A stretch of 64,000 nt of DNA from Rheinheimera sp. A13L. GTDB taxonomy: Bacteria; Pseudomonadota; Gammaproteobacteria; Enterobacterales; Alteromonadaceae. The DNA lies in the NCBI RefSeq assembly GCF_000217935.1, contig NZ_AFHI01000071.1, positions 1-64,000 of the forward strand. The letters are read 5' to 3'. The notes beneath the pieces are model-generated. The model did no database searches and was not told where the DNA came from. It saw nothing but the letters and a program-made list of their open reading frames with translations. This document shows positions 10,585 through 19,764 of this stretch, one piece after another. How positions within the stretch are numbered: position 1 is the stretch's first letter; every line of letters begins with the position of its first letter. Position numbers and translations under genes: made by a program.

Positions 10585-11082
10585 CTAATCCAGATCGTTA
10601 ATAGCCCAGGTCACAATATAGTCTTCAAATTTTTCCATATCGACCAGATCTTCAGAAATGGTTTTATTGCGAACCGACATCTGTTTTTTATGCATCAGAC
10701 TTTTTTTACCGTTGTTCAACAGCGGATGCCAGGATGGCAAACCACGGCCTTCATGCAAACGACGATAGCTGCAGCTGTTTGGCATAAAAAAGATGTCTTT
10801 TAAATTATCCTGTGTCAGCTTCACACAATCAGGCACCAGCACTGTACGTTTCTCATACACAGTACAGGCACATTTGTGACTGTCCAGATAACGGCAGGCG
10901 ATATTGGTAAAATGGATTTGTTCGTCTGGCTTGATGAAGTCTGTTGGGCCTTCAGCTTCTTCGTCTTCATCATCAATAAATTTATTCAGACAACATTTTG
11001 CACAGCCATCACAGACAGCTTCCCACTCTTCTATTGTCATTTGTTCCAGGCTTTTTGTTTCCCAGAATTTTGCTGTTAACAC
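10585..11082 (-). CDS. ycgN: YcgN family cysteine-cluster protein (UPF0260)
   Basis: A 165-residue cytoplasmic protein carrying the CDGCAKCC cysteine cluster near residue 25 and further cysteines in CRYLDSHKCACTVY and VPDC, the pattern of the YkgJ/YcgN zinc- or iron-binding families. The biochemical function is unknown. Translation appears to start at GTG 11082, preceded by GAGAGG. It follows ycgM by 13 bases, as in E. coli, where ycgL, ycgM and ycgN are neighbours beside minC. Confidence 0.9.
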   Translation of the reverse strand: MLTAKFWETKSLEQMTIEEWEAVCDGCAKCCLNKFIDDEDEEAEGPTDFIKPDEQIHFTNIACRYLDSHKCACTVYEKRTVLVPDCVKLTQDNLKDIFFMPNSCSYRRLHEGRGLPSWHPLLNNGKKSLMHKKQMSVRNKTISEDLVDMEKFEDYIVTWAINDLD

Positions 11083-11095
11083 TTCAACCTCTCTG

Positions 11096-11758
11096 TCAGC
11101 GCACTGACGTCTTAATATGTAGCTTGTTAGCTAAAGCTAATTCTAACTGATCACCAGTGTTTAGCGGCCCCACACCAGCAGGTGTGCCAGTCAGCACCAA
11201 ATCACCTGGTAACAAGGTGAAAAACTGCGACATCTCACTGATGATTTGAGTCACAGAACGGATCATCAGGCGGGTATCGCCTTGCTGACGAAGCTCACCA
11301 TTGACCTTCAGGCTAAACTGCAACTGCTGTGCATCACCCAGTTCATCAGCAGCAACAAAAGCCGAAACAGGACAAGCGCCATCAAAACCTTTGGCGATTT
11401 CCCAGGGGCGTCCCAGCTCTTTTAACTTCTTTTGCTGCTCTCTTAAGGTTAAATCCAGTGCCAAGCCATAACCCCACACCGCATCCAGCACTTGATCTGC
11501 TGTTACTTTAGTTAAAGGCGCTTTAATCAGTACAGCCAGCTCTGTTTCATTATGCACAGCACCTAAGTGATGTGGGATAGGAAAAGGCTGATTGATATCA
11601 ACTACAGCTGTGTTGGGTTTAATAAAAAACAACGCCTCTGGTGCTGTTTTGCTGTTCATCTCAGCAATATGGTCCTGATAATTCTGACCTATACACAGCA
11701 CTTTTCCTGAGGGCAAATCAATAAGATTGCCTTGTTGATCTTTATGCTGATAACTCAT
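11096..11758 (-). CDS. ycgM: Fumarylacetoacetate hydrolase-family protein YcgM
   Basis: A 220-residue FAH-superfamily enzyme, a group that hydrolyses or decarboxylates 2-keto acids such as acylpyruvates and oxaloacetate. The metal-site layout is visible as HNETELAVLI (Glu pair) and the later DLTLR motif. The catalytic/lid segment KVLCIGQNYQDH is at the N-terminus, and FTLLPGDLVLTGTPAGVGPL near the C-terminus is highly characteristic. It begins two bases after the upstream lytic transglycosylase stop codon, whose last codons supply a GAGGA ribosome site. The precise substrate cannot be read from the sequence; ycgM is used by synteny and length. Confidence 0.9.
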   Translation of the reverse strand: MSYQHKDQQGNLIDLPSGKVLCIGQNYQDHIAEMNSKTAPEALFFIKPNTAVVDINQPFPIPHHLGAVHNETELAVLIKAPLTKVTADQVLDAVWGYGLALDLTLREQQKKLKELGRPWEIAKGFDGACPVSAFVAADELGDAQQLQFSLKVNGELRQQGDTRLMIRSVTQIISEMSQFFTLLPGDLVLTGTPAGVGPLNTGDQLELALANKLHIKTSVR

Positions 11759-11760
11759 GC

Positions 11761-12909
11761 TTAATCCTCAGCCACTATTAAATCGGCCAGATAACCTACA
11801 CTGGTGACAAAATAATAAGATCGGTTCCAGTGCATCAGCGTTTGATAGTTGCTGTACGCCAGATAAACCCGGCCCTTTTTGTCATCCGGCATCACTAAGG
11901 CAGCTTTTAAATCACGCGCCGGTAATGCTTTGCCTTCCGTAGTGCGAACCCCTAAAGTTTGCCATGCCGCCAAAGAACGCTCTGACTTAGCCCACCATTC
12001 TAACCACTGAGTTCTGTCTTTGCTGCCGGTTGGGATCACATAGGAGAAATCAAAGTTTTTGGGTACTTTTACTTCCCTGCCCCAGGTTTGGCTATTATCC
12101 CAACCCCGTGTTTTTAAGTAATTGGCAATAGAAGCAAAAGCGTCGGTACGGCTTTGCCAGATATTGATCAGACCATCACCGTCGCCATCCTGAGCATAGG
12201 ACATAAAAGCACTGGGCATAAACTGACTTTGGCCCATAGCTCCTGCCCATGAGCCTTTCATATCGGCTAATTTGACATGGCCTTGCTGAAGAATATCCAG
12301 AGCCAGAAAAAACTCTGATTTAAAAAAAGTTTCACGGCGACCGTCATACGCCATAGTGGCTAAAGCCGAAGGCACTGAATAGTTGCCCATAATTTTGCCA
12401 AAGCTGCTTTCCAGTCCCCACAAAGCGACGATGAAACGTGGTTGCACACCATATTTCTGGCCTATAGTTTCCAGCTCTTTCTGATGTTCTTTGTAGTATT
12501 TGCGAGCCAGCGCTATACGTTGTTTACTGATACGTTTAGGCAAATAAGTATCTAAAGTTTCAGTAAATTCAGGCTGTTTTTTATCAGCGACCACAGCCGA
12601 CTGGTAATGTTTTAAACTGGCAAAAACCTCGTCGACTAAAGCTTTGGAATAGCCTTTTTCTAAAGCTTCCTGTTTTAAAGAAGCTACATAACTTTCAAAA
12701 CTGCCTTTGGTAGCTGCCCCCTGAGCAGGCACAGCTGCAACTGCAGTAGCTGCTTTAGCCTGGGACTGCACTGGTGTTGCAGTTGCTGTGGTGGCAGCAG
12801 GTTGTGTCTTTACGACTTCAGCTGTAGTCTGAGCTTTGCCAGATACAGTAGTGGTGCAAGCCAATAATAAGCTGCTGGCGACTATAACTGCAATTTGAGT
12901 GAACTTCAT
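11761..12909 (-). CDS. MltB-family lytic murein transglycosylase lipoprotein
   Basis: Cleaves peptidoglycan glycan strands to 1,6-anhydro products; likely anchored to the outer membrane. The 382-residue precursor has a lipoprotein signal with lipobox LLAC (Cys18), an Ala/Thr/Gln-rich linker (about 22-68) and an SLT_2/MltB catalytic domain (about 70-380). The catalytic glutamate is in WGLESSFG (Glu167), followed by GAMGQSQFMPSAFMSYA and the DGDGDGLINIW calcium-loop-like motif. There is no C-terminal peptidoglycan-binding domain. The start ATG has AAGGAG 7 bases upstream. It lies inside the ycgL-ycgM-ycgN operon, opposite minCDE. Confidence 0.93.
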   Translation of the reverse strand: MKFTQIAVIVASSLLLACTTTVSGKAQTTAEVVKTQPAATTATATPVQSQAKAATAVAAVPAQGAATKGSFESYVASLKQEALEKGYSKALVDEVFASLKHYQSAVVADKKQPEFTETLDTYLPKRISKQRIALARKYYKEHQKELETIGQKYGVQPRFIVALWGLESSFGKIMGNYSVPSALATMAYDGRRETFFKSEFFLALDILQQGHVKLADMKGSWAGAMGQSQFMPSAFMSYAQDGDGDGLINIWQSRTDAFASIANYLKTRGWDNSQTWGREVKVPKNFDFSYVIPTGSKDRTQWLEWWAKSERSLAAWQTLGVRTTEGKALPARDLKAALVMPDDKKGRVYLAYSNYQTLMHWNRSYYFVTSVGYLADLIVAED

Positions 12910-12912
12910 CTA

Positions 12913-13191
12913 CTACTCCTTGTTTTGCTGGCTCTCTTTATGCGCTTTGAGTAAATCTTCCGGCGGCGGAGGTAATTGCAAATAAAAGCCCTGATCCGTC
13001 AGCTGTTGTCTGACTTTATCGATATCGGCATGGGCTAGTTTGCTTTTGGTCGCCAGATTAATCAGCGTGACCAGCATAGGTTTACCAAAGGTTTTAAGTA
13101 AGGCTTCAGGTACAGCGCTAAAGTCGTCACGGCGCAATACGTATAAATAGGTTTGGTCCAGCTTCGGACTTTTATAAACAACACATAACAT
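12913..13191 (-). CDS. ycgL: YcgL domain protein
   Basis: A 92-residue cytoplasmic protein of the YcgL family (function unknown). MLCVVYKSPKLDQTYLYV at the start and GFYLQLPPPPEDLLKAH near the end are close to the E. coli protein. I start at ATG 13191 and not at the longer in-frame opening (13344), because homologues begin here and the longer start would overlap minC. First gene of the ycgL-mltB-ycgM-ycgN operon; divergent from minC, with a shared promoter region of about 140 bp. Confidence 0.92.
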   Translation of the reverse strand: MLCVVYKSPKLDQTYLYVLRRDDFSAVPEALLKTFGKPMLVTLINLATKSKLAHADIDKVRQQLTDQGFYLQLPPPPEDLLKAHKESQQNKE

Positions 13192-13332
13192 AGGACAAAA
13201 ACTACTCTGACTAACTTGCCTAACAGGGGCGCAAACTATAACATGAAGCACCAGCCAAGCGTACCAAGCGAATAAAGGCTGACACGAATTTTTGCCGTCA
13301 TTAAACAAATAAAAAAGTGCGCATTTTGAGCT

Positions 13333-14034
13333 ATGTCTGATCATTCCTTTGAATTAAAAGGCAGTTTGTTTCCACTGTCTGTGTTGTATTGTCAGGACCT
13401 GTCTGCTGCTGCTGTAAAAACTCAGCTGCAACAAAAACTGGCCCAAGCTCCTGCCTTTTTCTACCGCGCACCTGTGGTGATTAATGTCGAGTCTGCTACT
13501 CAAGCCCCTGATTTTGAAGCTATTGCTGAAGTATTCAAAGAGCTTGAGTTGGTATTAGTGGGTGTATGTGGTGCTTCAGCTGAACTTAAAAAAGCAGCTC
13601 AGGCTGCTGGCTTAGCTGCTCTGCAGCTGAGTAAAAGTAAAACACCGGCTAAAGAAACTAAAGAACCAGAAACCAAAACTGAAGCTGTTGTTGCAGCTGC
13701 TGTGATGGAAACCAAAGTGGTGGAGCAGAATATTCGCTCTGGCCAGCAAATTTATGCCAAAGGTGCTGATTTAGTGATCCGTGGTACTGTAGGTGCCGGG
13801 GCTGAAGTGATTGCCGATGGAAATATACATATTTACGGTACGCTGCGTGGTAAAGCCATAGCGGGCGCAGCCGGAGATAATCAAAAACGCGTGTTTTGTC
13901 ACAAGCTGGAAGCTGAACTGATCTCCATAGCCGGAAGTTACTGGCTCAGTGACAGTCTGCAAGGCGAATATTGGGGTAAGTCGGCTTGCATTGGGTTGCA
14001 GGACGATAAGTTGGTTTTAGCAGATTTGCTTTAA
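13333..14034 (+). CDS. minC: Septum site-determining protein MinC
   Basis: MinC inhibits FtsZ assembly away from midcell. The 233-residue protein has the N-terminal FtsZ-inhibitory domain (about 5-100, beginning FELKGSLFPLSVL), an Ala/Lys/Glu-rich linker (about 100-130) and the C-terminal beta-helical MinD-binding/dimerisation domain with the RSGQQIYAKGADLVIRG motif and glycine-rich turns. First gene of minCDE, starting at ATG 13333; minD begins 12 bases after its stop. Confidence 0.96.
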   Translation: MSDHSFELKGSLFPLSVLYCQDLSAAAVKTQLQQKLAQAPAFFYRAPVVINVESATQAPDFEAIAEVFKELELVLVGVCGASAELKKAAQAAGLAALQLSKSKTPAKETKEPETKTEAVVAAAVMETKVVEQNIRSGQQIYAKGADLVIRGTVGAGAEVIADGNIHIYGTLRGKAIAGAAGDNQKRVFCHKLEAELISIAGSYWLSDSLQGEYWGKSACIGLQDDKLVLADLL

Positions 14035-14046
14035 GGATATTTTGCG

Positions 14047-14856
14047 ATGGCAAAAATCATTGTTGTTACATCAGGTAAAGGTGGCGTAGGCAAAACTACG
14101 TCAAGCGCTGCTATTGGTACAGGCATCGCCATGCGCGGTTTTAAAACCGTCATTATCGATTTCGATATAGGTTTAAGAAACCTCGATTTAATCATGGGCT
14201 GCGAGCGTCGTGTTGTATACGACTTCGTGAATGTGATTAACGGTGAAGCGAATTTAAAACAGGCGATGATCAAAGATAAACGTATCGACACCCTGTTTAT
14301 TCTGCCTGCCTCACAAACCCGTGATAAAGATGCACTGAGTAAGGAAGGCGTAGAACGCATTCTGAATGAGCTGGCACAGGAATTTGATTACATCATCTGT
14401 GACTCTCCGGCCGGTATTGAATCTGGCGCTATGATGGCGTTGTATTTCGCCGACGAAGCTGTGGTTGTGACTAACCCTGAAGTCTCTTCAGTGCGTGACT
14501 CAGACCGTATTTTAGGCATGCTGAGCAGCAAGTCACGTCGCGCCGAGCAAGGCTTACCAGGCATTAAAGAACACTTGTTGTTAACCCGCTACAACCCTGA
14601 GCGTGTTGTTAAAGGTGAAATGCTGAGTGTGGAAGACGTGGGCGAAATTCTGGCGATTAAACTGCTGGGCGTGATCCCTGAATCTCAGGCCGTGTTAAAT
14701 GCATCGAACTCAGGTCAGCCTGTTATTCTGGATCAGGACAGTGATGCTGGCCAGGCCTATTTAGATACGGTCGCCCGCTTGCTTGGCGAAGAAGTGCCTT
14801 TCCGTTTCCTGAACGTGGAGAAAAAAGGCTTGCTGAAACGTATATTTGGAGGCTAA
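14047..14856 (+). CDS. minD: Septum site-determining ATPase MinD
   Basis: A membrane-associated ParA/MinD-type ATPase that recruits MinC to the membrane and oscillates with MinE. It is 269 residues, the usual length. The deviant Walker A motif [10 protein letters not shown] is at residues 9-18, [14 protein letters not shown] follows, and the C-terminal amphipathic membrane-targeting helix ends [11 protein letters not shown]. Between minC and minE in a tight operon; the GGAGG that serves minE lies within the last minD codons. Confidence 0.98.
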   Translation: MAKIIVVTSGKGGVGKTTSSAAIGTGIAMRGFKTVIIDFDIGLRNLDLIMGCERRVVYDFVNVINGEANLKQAMIKDKRIDTLFILPASQTRDKDALSKEGVERILNELAQEFDYIICDSPAGIESGAMMALYFADEAVVVTNPEVSSVRDSDRILGMLSSKSRRAEQGLPGIKEHLLLTRYNPERVVKGEMLSVEDVGEILAIKLLGVIPESQAVLNASNSGQPVILDQDSDAGQAYLDTVARLLGEEVPFRFLNVEKKGLLKRIFGG

Positions 14857-14860
14857 GCGA

Positions 14861-15121
14861 ATGTCGTTATTGGATTATTTCCGTTCAACGAAAAAAAATA
14901 CAGCTTCAACTGCCAAAGAGCGGTTACAGATCATCGTTGCCCATGAACGCAACAGACGCAACAGTCCGGATTATTTACCGCAGCTGGAACGCGATATTCT
15001 GGCCGTGATCCGCAAGTATGTGGATATTGCTGACGATCAGGTTTCGGTATCACTGGAAAAGAGCTCGGATGAACTCTCTGTGCTGGAATTAAACGTCACT
15101 TTCCCTGACGATAAGAAGTAA
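14861..15121 (+). CDS. minE: Cell division topological specificity factor MinE
   Basis: MinE stimulates MinD ATPase and drives Min oscillation. From ATG 14861 it is 86 residues, typical for the family. The N-terminal amphipathic segment (MSLLDYFR), the MinD-binding helix region ([18 protein letters not shown]) and the topological-specificity domain are all present. GGAGG at 14848-14852 supports this start over an in-frame ATG five codons earlier. Last gene of minCDE, followed by a clear terminator. Confidence 0.96.
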   Translation: MSLLDYFRSTKKNTASTAKERLQIIVAHERNRRNSPDYLPQLERDILAVIRKYVDIADDQVSVSLEKSSDELSVLELNVTFPDDKK

Positions 15122-15130
15122 TAACGAAAG

Positions 15131-15164
15131 CAGGCAGAGTCAGAAACTCTGCCTGTATTCTTTT
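15131..15164 (+). terminator. Terminator of minCDE
   Basis: A perfect 9-bp stem CAGGCAGAG/CTCTGCCTG (15131-15139 with 15147-15155) and a 7-base loop, followed by TATTCTTTT. It is placed directly after the minE stop. The DUF4397 gene converges on it from the other side. Confidence 0.9.
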
Positions 15165-15165
15165 A

Positions 15166-16536
15166 CTACTGGTTATTAAAGTTATCCATCAGGATCAATC
15201 CCAGATCCGCTGTTAAACCTTCACCATCCCGCGCCACCGCTGTGTAAATAGCATTTGCATCTAATGTCACGGCAACAGGACCTATGGCTGCTGTTTTGCT
15301 GCCTGTTGGTGTCACTGTGACAAAATAATCTCCTGCTGCGACTTGAATGTAACCCGAATCTGCTTTAAAAGGCACATTACTCAGTGCTGCTGTAGCCGCA
15401 GAAATATCTGAATTTGCCGTCAGATAAACATCAACCGGACCTGCCAAACTTGAGCCGTGGATCACGCGAATTTGTGCCGCTGTGGCGATACGACGTGGAT
15501 TATCCATCACCACTAAAGGTTCGATACTGCCTTCTGTCAACGAACCTACAGCATGCACTGTGTAATACACGCCGGCTTCCAGTTCCAGATCGGCGTCAAT
15601 CACCACCACTGAGTTATCAGCATCTGCCGCCACTTTTACATTGTAAGTGTCAGGTGCAAGTTCTGCGTAATCGGTAAAATCCGGGAAAGCTAAAGCGTCA
15701 ATAGCTTCGGTGTCATTGACTAATACATCCACAGCTGGTGCATCAGATACATCATGCACCACACGTACTGCAGAGACTGAGCCTGTGTCCAGCAGCTCAA
15801 GGCTGGTGTCTGTGCCCTGCACCAAAGCTAACAGAGAGACAGGTGAAGGTCCGGCAAAGCGGCTGTCTAAAGCCGCAATAGTTAAGTCAGTACCTGAAGC
15901 CAAAGCCACAGAGCCTGAATCGTAAACCACAGTGGTTAAGTTGCCAGCAGGAGTAATACGTACTCTGTAATCCCCTGCCGGTACTGTGACATCACCTGTT
16001 GCGTCACTGAACTCAAGAGTTGCAGCTACAGTGCCTGCAGAAAGCACGTCAGCAGGAGCAGTTAAATGCACATCGACTGTTGGAGCAGATGCAGCTGCAT
16101 GCACTACGCGAAGGCGCACATTGCCACTACTTACCGCTGTTTGGGGGAAATTAACGACCAAAGGTTCAATACTGCTGTCCGCAGCTTTACCCGCAGCAAA
16201 AATTACATAATCTGTTGCCTGACCAAGTGAAAGGCTTGTTGCAGGGATCACTGTTGCCAGAGTACCGTCAGGCAGTTTTGCATCAACAGAAGTGCTGAAA
16301 TTGCCTGCGGCTAAAGAGAGTGGTCCAGCAGCCTTGCCAAAGGCTAGATTTGCTATCGCCACATTACCGTTTGCGTTTATAGCAACATCAGGAGCATCTG
16401 ACACAGCGTGAACAACTTTAATAGTAGCGTTTACAGGAGGCGGCACCACGATTTCTGGTGCCGGGTCTGAATCATTACATCCGCCGACAGCCAGAAGTGC
16501 AATAGCTAAAGCAGCTAGTTTATTAATCCATTTCAT
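15166..16536 (-). CDS. DUF4397-repeat lipoprotein
   Basis: A 456-residue secreted lipoprotein with signal peptide and lipobox VGGC (Cys20). It is built from four DUF4397-type beta-rich repeats, each opening with VVHAVSDAP-like motifs: VVHAVSDAPDV (about 43), VVHAAASAPTVDV (about 143), VVHDVSDAPAVDV (about 260) and VIHGSSLAGPVDV (about 358). The composition is rich in Ala/Val/Thr/Asp, typical of extracytoplasmic proteins. The function of the domain is unknown; it is common in marine and soil bacteria. Transcribed alone, convergent with minCDE. No biochemical role can be assigned. Confidence 0.85.
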   Translation of the reverse strand: MKWINKLAALAIALLAVGGCNDSDPAPEIVVPPPVNATIKVVHAVSDAPDVAINANGNVAIANLAFGKAAGPLSLAAGNFSTSVDAKLPDGTLATVIPATSLSLGQATDYVIFAAGKAADSSIEPLVVNFPQTAVSSGNVRLRVVHAAASAPTVDVHLTAPADVLSAGTVAATLEFSDATGDVTVPAGDYRVRITPAGNLTTVVYDSGSVALASGTDLTIAALDSRFAGPSPVSLLALVQGTDTSLELLDTGSVSAVRVVHDVSDAPAVDVLVNDTEAIDALAFPDFTDYAELAPDTYNVKVAADADNSVVVIDADLELEAGVYYTVHAVGSLTEGSIEPLVVMDNPRRIATAAQIRVIHGSSLAGPVDVYLTANSDISAATAALSNVPFKADSGYIQVAAGDYFVTVTPTGSKTAAIGPVAVTLDANAIYTAVARDGEGLTADLGLILMDNFNNQ

Positions 16537-16626
16537 TGTATTTACCCTTTTGATTGTTGATGTAGCAAAAGAGTTACGACATGTTTTTTTGACAGGATCA
16601 GCGCAGTTTTTTGCAAAAAGCAGAAG

Positions 16627-16653
16627 GGTTTAGCCGAAAAAATGCGCTAAACC
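16627..16653 (-). terminator. Possible terminator after rnd
   Basis: GGTTTAGC (16627-16634) pairs with GCTAAACC (16646-16653). On the minus strand it is followed by CTTCTGCTTTTTG, a discontinuous T-rich tract. It lies 40 bases past the rnd stop. Confidence 0.5.
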
Positions 16654-16692
16654 ATAATGTAAAAAGGGCTGTATTACGTAAAACAAATAGAT

Positions 16693-17838
16693 TTAGATCA
16701 GCGACTGGACGTGGGCAGGAACAGGTAAGTGTTGAAGCAAAATATTCCTGCGCCAGCCTCGCAAAAACTCCGGAACAGGCAATTGAGCTCTGTCTTCATC
16801 ACTAACCCGCCAGCACCAGTTAAAATATTCTGTGCTTTGGCGTCGAACCGCAATAAATTCAGCAGCAATGCCAGAGGCTGCGGCGGCAGCTTTAATCCCA
16901 TGGGTAATACGCTGCAGTTCTTCTTTAAAACCAGCAAATACATCAGCGTGATAAAACGGCTGAGGACACTCTTCCAGCGGTAAAGCTTTGGCTTGTTCAA
17001 TTAAGGCTAATACTGCCTTACCGTGGCGGCGGACTTCCCGGCCTGGTAACTCAGGAATATTAAACATCGACTCCAGACTGCCTGGCCGACGTTTGGCTAT
17101 ATCTAATAAATGATGATCTTTAAAGATAAAACCCAGCGCCATATCATGTTGCTGCGCATACTCTTGCCGCCAGATCACTAATTCACGCAAAATGGCCAGC
17201 TCGCGTGGCGTCAGCAAATTACTATTTTTTAGTTCCAGGTGACGAAATGATAAAGGTAATGCAAAAGAACGGCGTGCTATTAAATGTTCGCCTTCAGCGA
17301 GCAGTAAATCATATTGGTTTTTTGCGACCAGTTCAGCTTTCAGCGCCTGATAGACATCCAATAAATGCTCTACATCTTTGGCGGCATAGTCCAGTTGTAA
17401 AGCAGACAAAGGCCGGGCTATCCAGTCAGTGCGGGACTCACTTTTATCCAGCTCTATAGCACAGACTCTTTGCACCAGCTTAGCGTAGCCCTGACTGCCA
17501 CCCCAACCTGCCAGTTCCGCCGCCAGTTGAGTATCAATCAAAGGCAATATAGGTAACAAATCTTGAGTAGCCAAAGCTTCTAAATCTTCATTACAGGAAT
17601 GCACTACCTTACAAACCGACGGATTAGCAAACAGTTGCTGCAATGAACTCCAGTCATCAATAGCTAAAGGATCAACCAGCACCAGTTGCTTGCCATCAAA
17701 CAACTGAATTAAACCAAGTTTTGGGTATAAGGTAGTTTGGCGGACAAATTCAGTATCCACAGCTAACACCTCAGCACGGGCGGCTTGCGCACAAAAAGCA
17801 GCTAAAGCAGATGAAGTGGTAATAAGCTGATACGTCAT
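16693..17838 (-). CDS. rnd: Ribonuclease D
   Basis: A 3'-5' exoribonuclease of the DEDD family that trims tRNA and other structured RNA 3' ends. From ATG 17838 it has 381 residues. Exo I is in LAVDTEFVR (Asp28, Glu30), Exo II in HSCNEDLEAL, and Exo III in DYAAKDVEHLLDVY. The HRDC domain is around 205-290 (RELVIWRQEYAQQHD...). AAGGAC 8 bases upstream supports this ATG over a longer in-frame opening (17919) that would run through the fadD terminator. It follows fadD on the same strand, as in E. coli, but a terminator separates them. Confidence 0.96.
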   Translation of the reverse strand: MTYQLITTSSALAAFCAQAARAEVLAVDTEFVRQTTLYPKLGLIQLFDGKQLVLVDPLAIDDWSSLQQLFANPSVCKVVHSCNEDLEALATQDLLPILPLIDTQLAAELAGWGGSQGYAKLVQRVCAIELDKSESRTDWIARPLSALQLDYAAKDVEHLLDVYQALKAELVAKNQYDLLLAEGEHLIARRSFALPLSFRHLELKNSNLLTPRELAILRELVIWRQEYAQQHDMALGFIFKDHHLLDIAKRRPGSLESMFNIPELPGREVRRHGKAVLALIEQAKALPLEECPQPFYHADVFAGFKEELQRITHGIKAAAAASGIAAEFIAVRRQSTEYFNWCWRVSDEDRAQLPVPEFLRGWRRNILLQHLPVPAHVQSLI

Positions 17839-17883
17839 TTGATGTCCTTGATTTTCTTTATTTCTGTCGCTGACTTTTAACAA

Positions 17884-17909
17884 AAAAAAACCGGCATGCG
17901 CCGGTTTTT
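17884..17909 (-). terminator. Terminator of fadD
   Basis: AAAAAACCGGC and GCCGGTTTTTT flank a 4-base ATGC loop. On the minus strand the stem is followed by eight T residues. It begins a few bases past the fadD stop (17916). Confidence 0.88.
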
Positions 17910-17915
17910 TCTGGA

Positions 17916-19574
17916 TCAACCTTTGAGCTCTCGCCTTAAGATTTTACCCACATTGGTTTTTGGCAATTCAGTGCGGAATTCTACCAGCTTCGGCACTTTA
18001 TAGCCCGTCAAACGTTCCTTACAGTGTTGAATTAATTCAGCATCTGTCAGGCTCTGGTCTTTTTTCACCACGAAAATCTTCACAGCTTCACCAGTGGCTT
18101 CGTTTGGCACACCCACAGCGGCCACTTCAAGCACCTTGTCGTTCATCGCCACTACTTCTTCAATTTCGTTCGGATAAACGTTAAAACCAGAGACTAAAAT
18201 CATGTCTTTTTTACGGTCTACTATATAAAAGAAACCATCGTCATCCATACGGGCAATGTCGCCCGTTGCCAACCAGCCTTCTTCGTTTAATACTTTAGCC
18301 GTCTCTTCAGGTCTGTTGAAATAGCCTTTCATCACTTGCGGGCCTTTAACCCACATTTCACCAGGTTCGCCAGCAGCCACTTCAACGCCATCATCATTGA
18401 CCAGTTTGATGTCTGTAGAAGGCGCAGGAAAACCTATACTACCGTTGTAGGCTGGCAGGTTGTAAGGACTGACAGTGACCAAAGGTGCACATTCAGTTAA
18501 ACCATAACCTTCCACTAATCTGGTATTGGTTACTTTCTGCCAACGCTCTGCCACAGGACGCTGTACAGCCATACCACCACCTAAAGCCAGCTTCACCTTG
18601 CTGAAATCCAACTGGGCAAAACCAGCTGTATTCAATAAACCATTAAACAAGGTATTGACGCCTGTTAAAGCGGTGAAAGGATAGTTCGACAGCTCTTTAA
18701 CAAAATTGGGCATGTCTCTTGGGTTGGTGATCAAAAGGTTAGTACCACCATATTTCATAAACATCAGGAAATTAGCGGTTAAAGCGAAGATATGATAAAG
18801 CGGCAAGGCTGTAACAATAAACTCCTCACCTCTAGTCAGTACAGGACCAATACAACCATCCGCCTGTTCAAGGTTAGCAATCATATTACGGTGAGTCAGC
18901 ATAGCGCCTTTCGAAACACCAGTAGTGCCGCCTGTGTATTGCAGAAAGGCTAAATCGCCTCCTGCAACCACTGGCTTTTTATAAGCAGAGGCATCACCTG
19001 AAGCAATCACTTGCTTATAAGTTACGTATTTTTTCAGATTATGTGCAGGGATCAGCTTTTTGACATGCTTGACCACCAGATTGACGATAGTACCCTTCAC
19101 CAGACCTAACATATCACCCATATGCGTCAGGATCACATGGTCCAGCTGCACTTTGTCCTGTACATCAGACAAGGTATGGGCGAAATTCTCGACAATCACT
19201 ATAGCTTTAGCTTTTGAGTCGAGCAGCTGATGCTGCAGTTCACGTGGTGTGTACAATGGATTGACGTTCACCACCACACAACCGGCACGTAAAATACCTA
19301 AAATACAAACCGGGTATTGCAGCAAGTTTGGCATCATCACAGCGACGGCGTCGCCTTGTTTCATACCTAATTGTTGTTGCAAATAAGCGGCAAACTGTAA
19401 GCTCAGCTTGTCCAGCTCTGCATAGGTAATGCTTTTGCCCATATTGATAAAGGCGGTTCTGTCGGCGTAATCTCTGATGCTTTCATCAAAGACTTCCAGT
19501 AATGATGCGTAATGGTCGGCATTAATATCAACCGGAACGCCTTCAGGGTAATTTTTTGACCAGACTCGATCCAC
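17916..19574 (-). CDS. fadD: Long-chain fatty acid-CoA ligase FadD
   Basis: Activates long-chain fatty acids to acyl-CoA for beta-oxidation or lipid recycling; peripheral on the inner membrane. The 552-residue protein is full length for the family. The AMP-binding P-loop motif [13 protein letters not shown] is at about 213-225, the adenylation motif [13 protein letters not shown] near 347, the FACS motif [22 protein letters not shown] near 435-457 and the catalytic Lys near the C-terminus ([12 protein letters not shown]). It is preceded by about 420 bp of regulatory and repeat sequence and followed by its own terminator and rnd. Confidence 0.97.
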   Translation of the reverse strand: MDRVWSKNYPEGVPVDINADHYASLLEVFDESIRDYADRTAFINMGKSITYAELDKLSLQFAAYLQQQLGMKQGDAVAVMMPNLLQYPVCILGILRAGCVVVNVNPLYTPRELQHQLLDSKAKAIVIVENFAHTLSDVQDKVQLDHVILTHMGDMLGLVKGTIVNLVVKHVKKLIPAHNLKKYVTYKQVIASGDASAYKKPVVAGGDLAFLQYTGGTTGVSKGAMLTHRNMIANLEQADGCIGPVLTRGEEFIVTALPLYHIFALTANFLMFMKYGGTNLLITNPRDMPNFVKELSNYPFTALTGVNTLFNGLLNTAGFAQLDFSKVKLALGGGMAVQRPVAERWQKVTNTRLVEGYGLTECAPLVTVSPYNLPAYNGSIGFPAPSTDIKLVNDDGVEVAAGEPGEMWVKGPQVMKGYFNRPEETAKVLNEEGWLATGDIARMDDDGFFYIVDRKKDMILVSGFNVYPNEIEEVVAMNDKVLEVAAVGVPNEATGEAVKIFVVKKDQSLTDAELIQHCKERLTGYKVPKLVEFRTELPKTNVGKILRRELKG

Positions 19575-19705
19575 TGTCCTCTCCTCGCGGTATTTATTAT
19601 TTTTTAGTTATAGTAGTTATAGTTAGTGCTTCGGCCCTTTGTACAGACATAGTTTGATTCTGATACAAACGGCACTGAGTTTTTACTCTAATACAGCATC
19701 ATCCC

Positions 19706-19730
19706 ACAATTGTTCAGATTTAACAATTGT
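19706..19730. promoter_or_regulatory. Perfect 9-bp inverted repeat upstream of fadD (candidate operator)
   Basis: ACAATTGTT, a 7-base spacer and AACAATTGT (19706-19714 with 19722-19730) lie about 130 bp upstream of the fadD start. A smaller palindrome AGAACC-AC-GGTTCT follows at 19735-19748. Dyads of this size next to a catabolic gene often bind a dimeric regulator, but the sequence does not match the E. coli FadR box and the binding protein is unknown. Confidence 0.4.
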
Positions 19731-19764
19731 CTGCAGAACCACGGTTCTTGCCATGACTATAACA

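Noticed and set aside
13192-13344. N-terminal extension of YcgL
   Set aside because: It would overlap the minC start and is absent from the family pattern.
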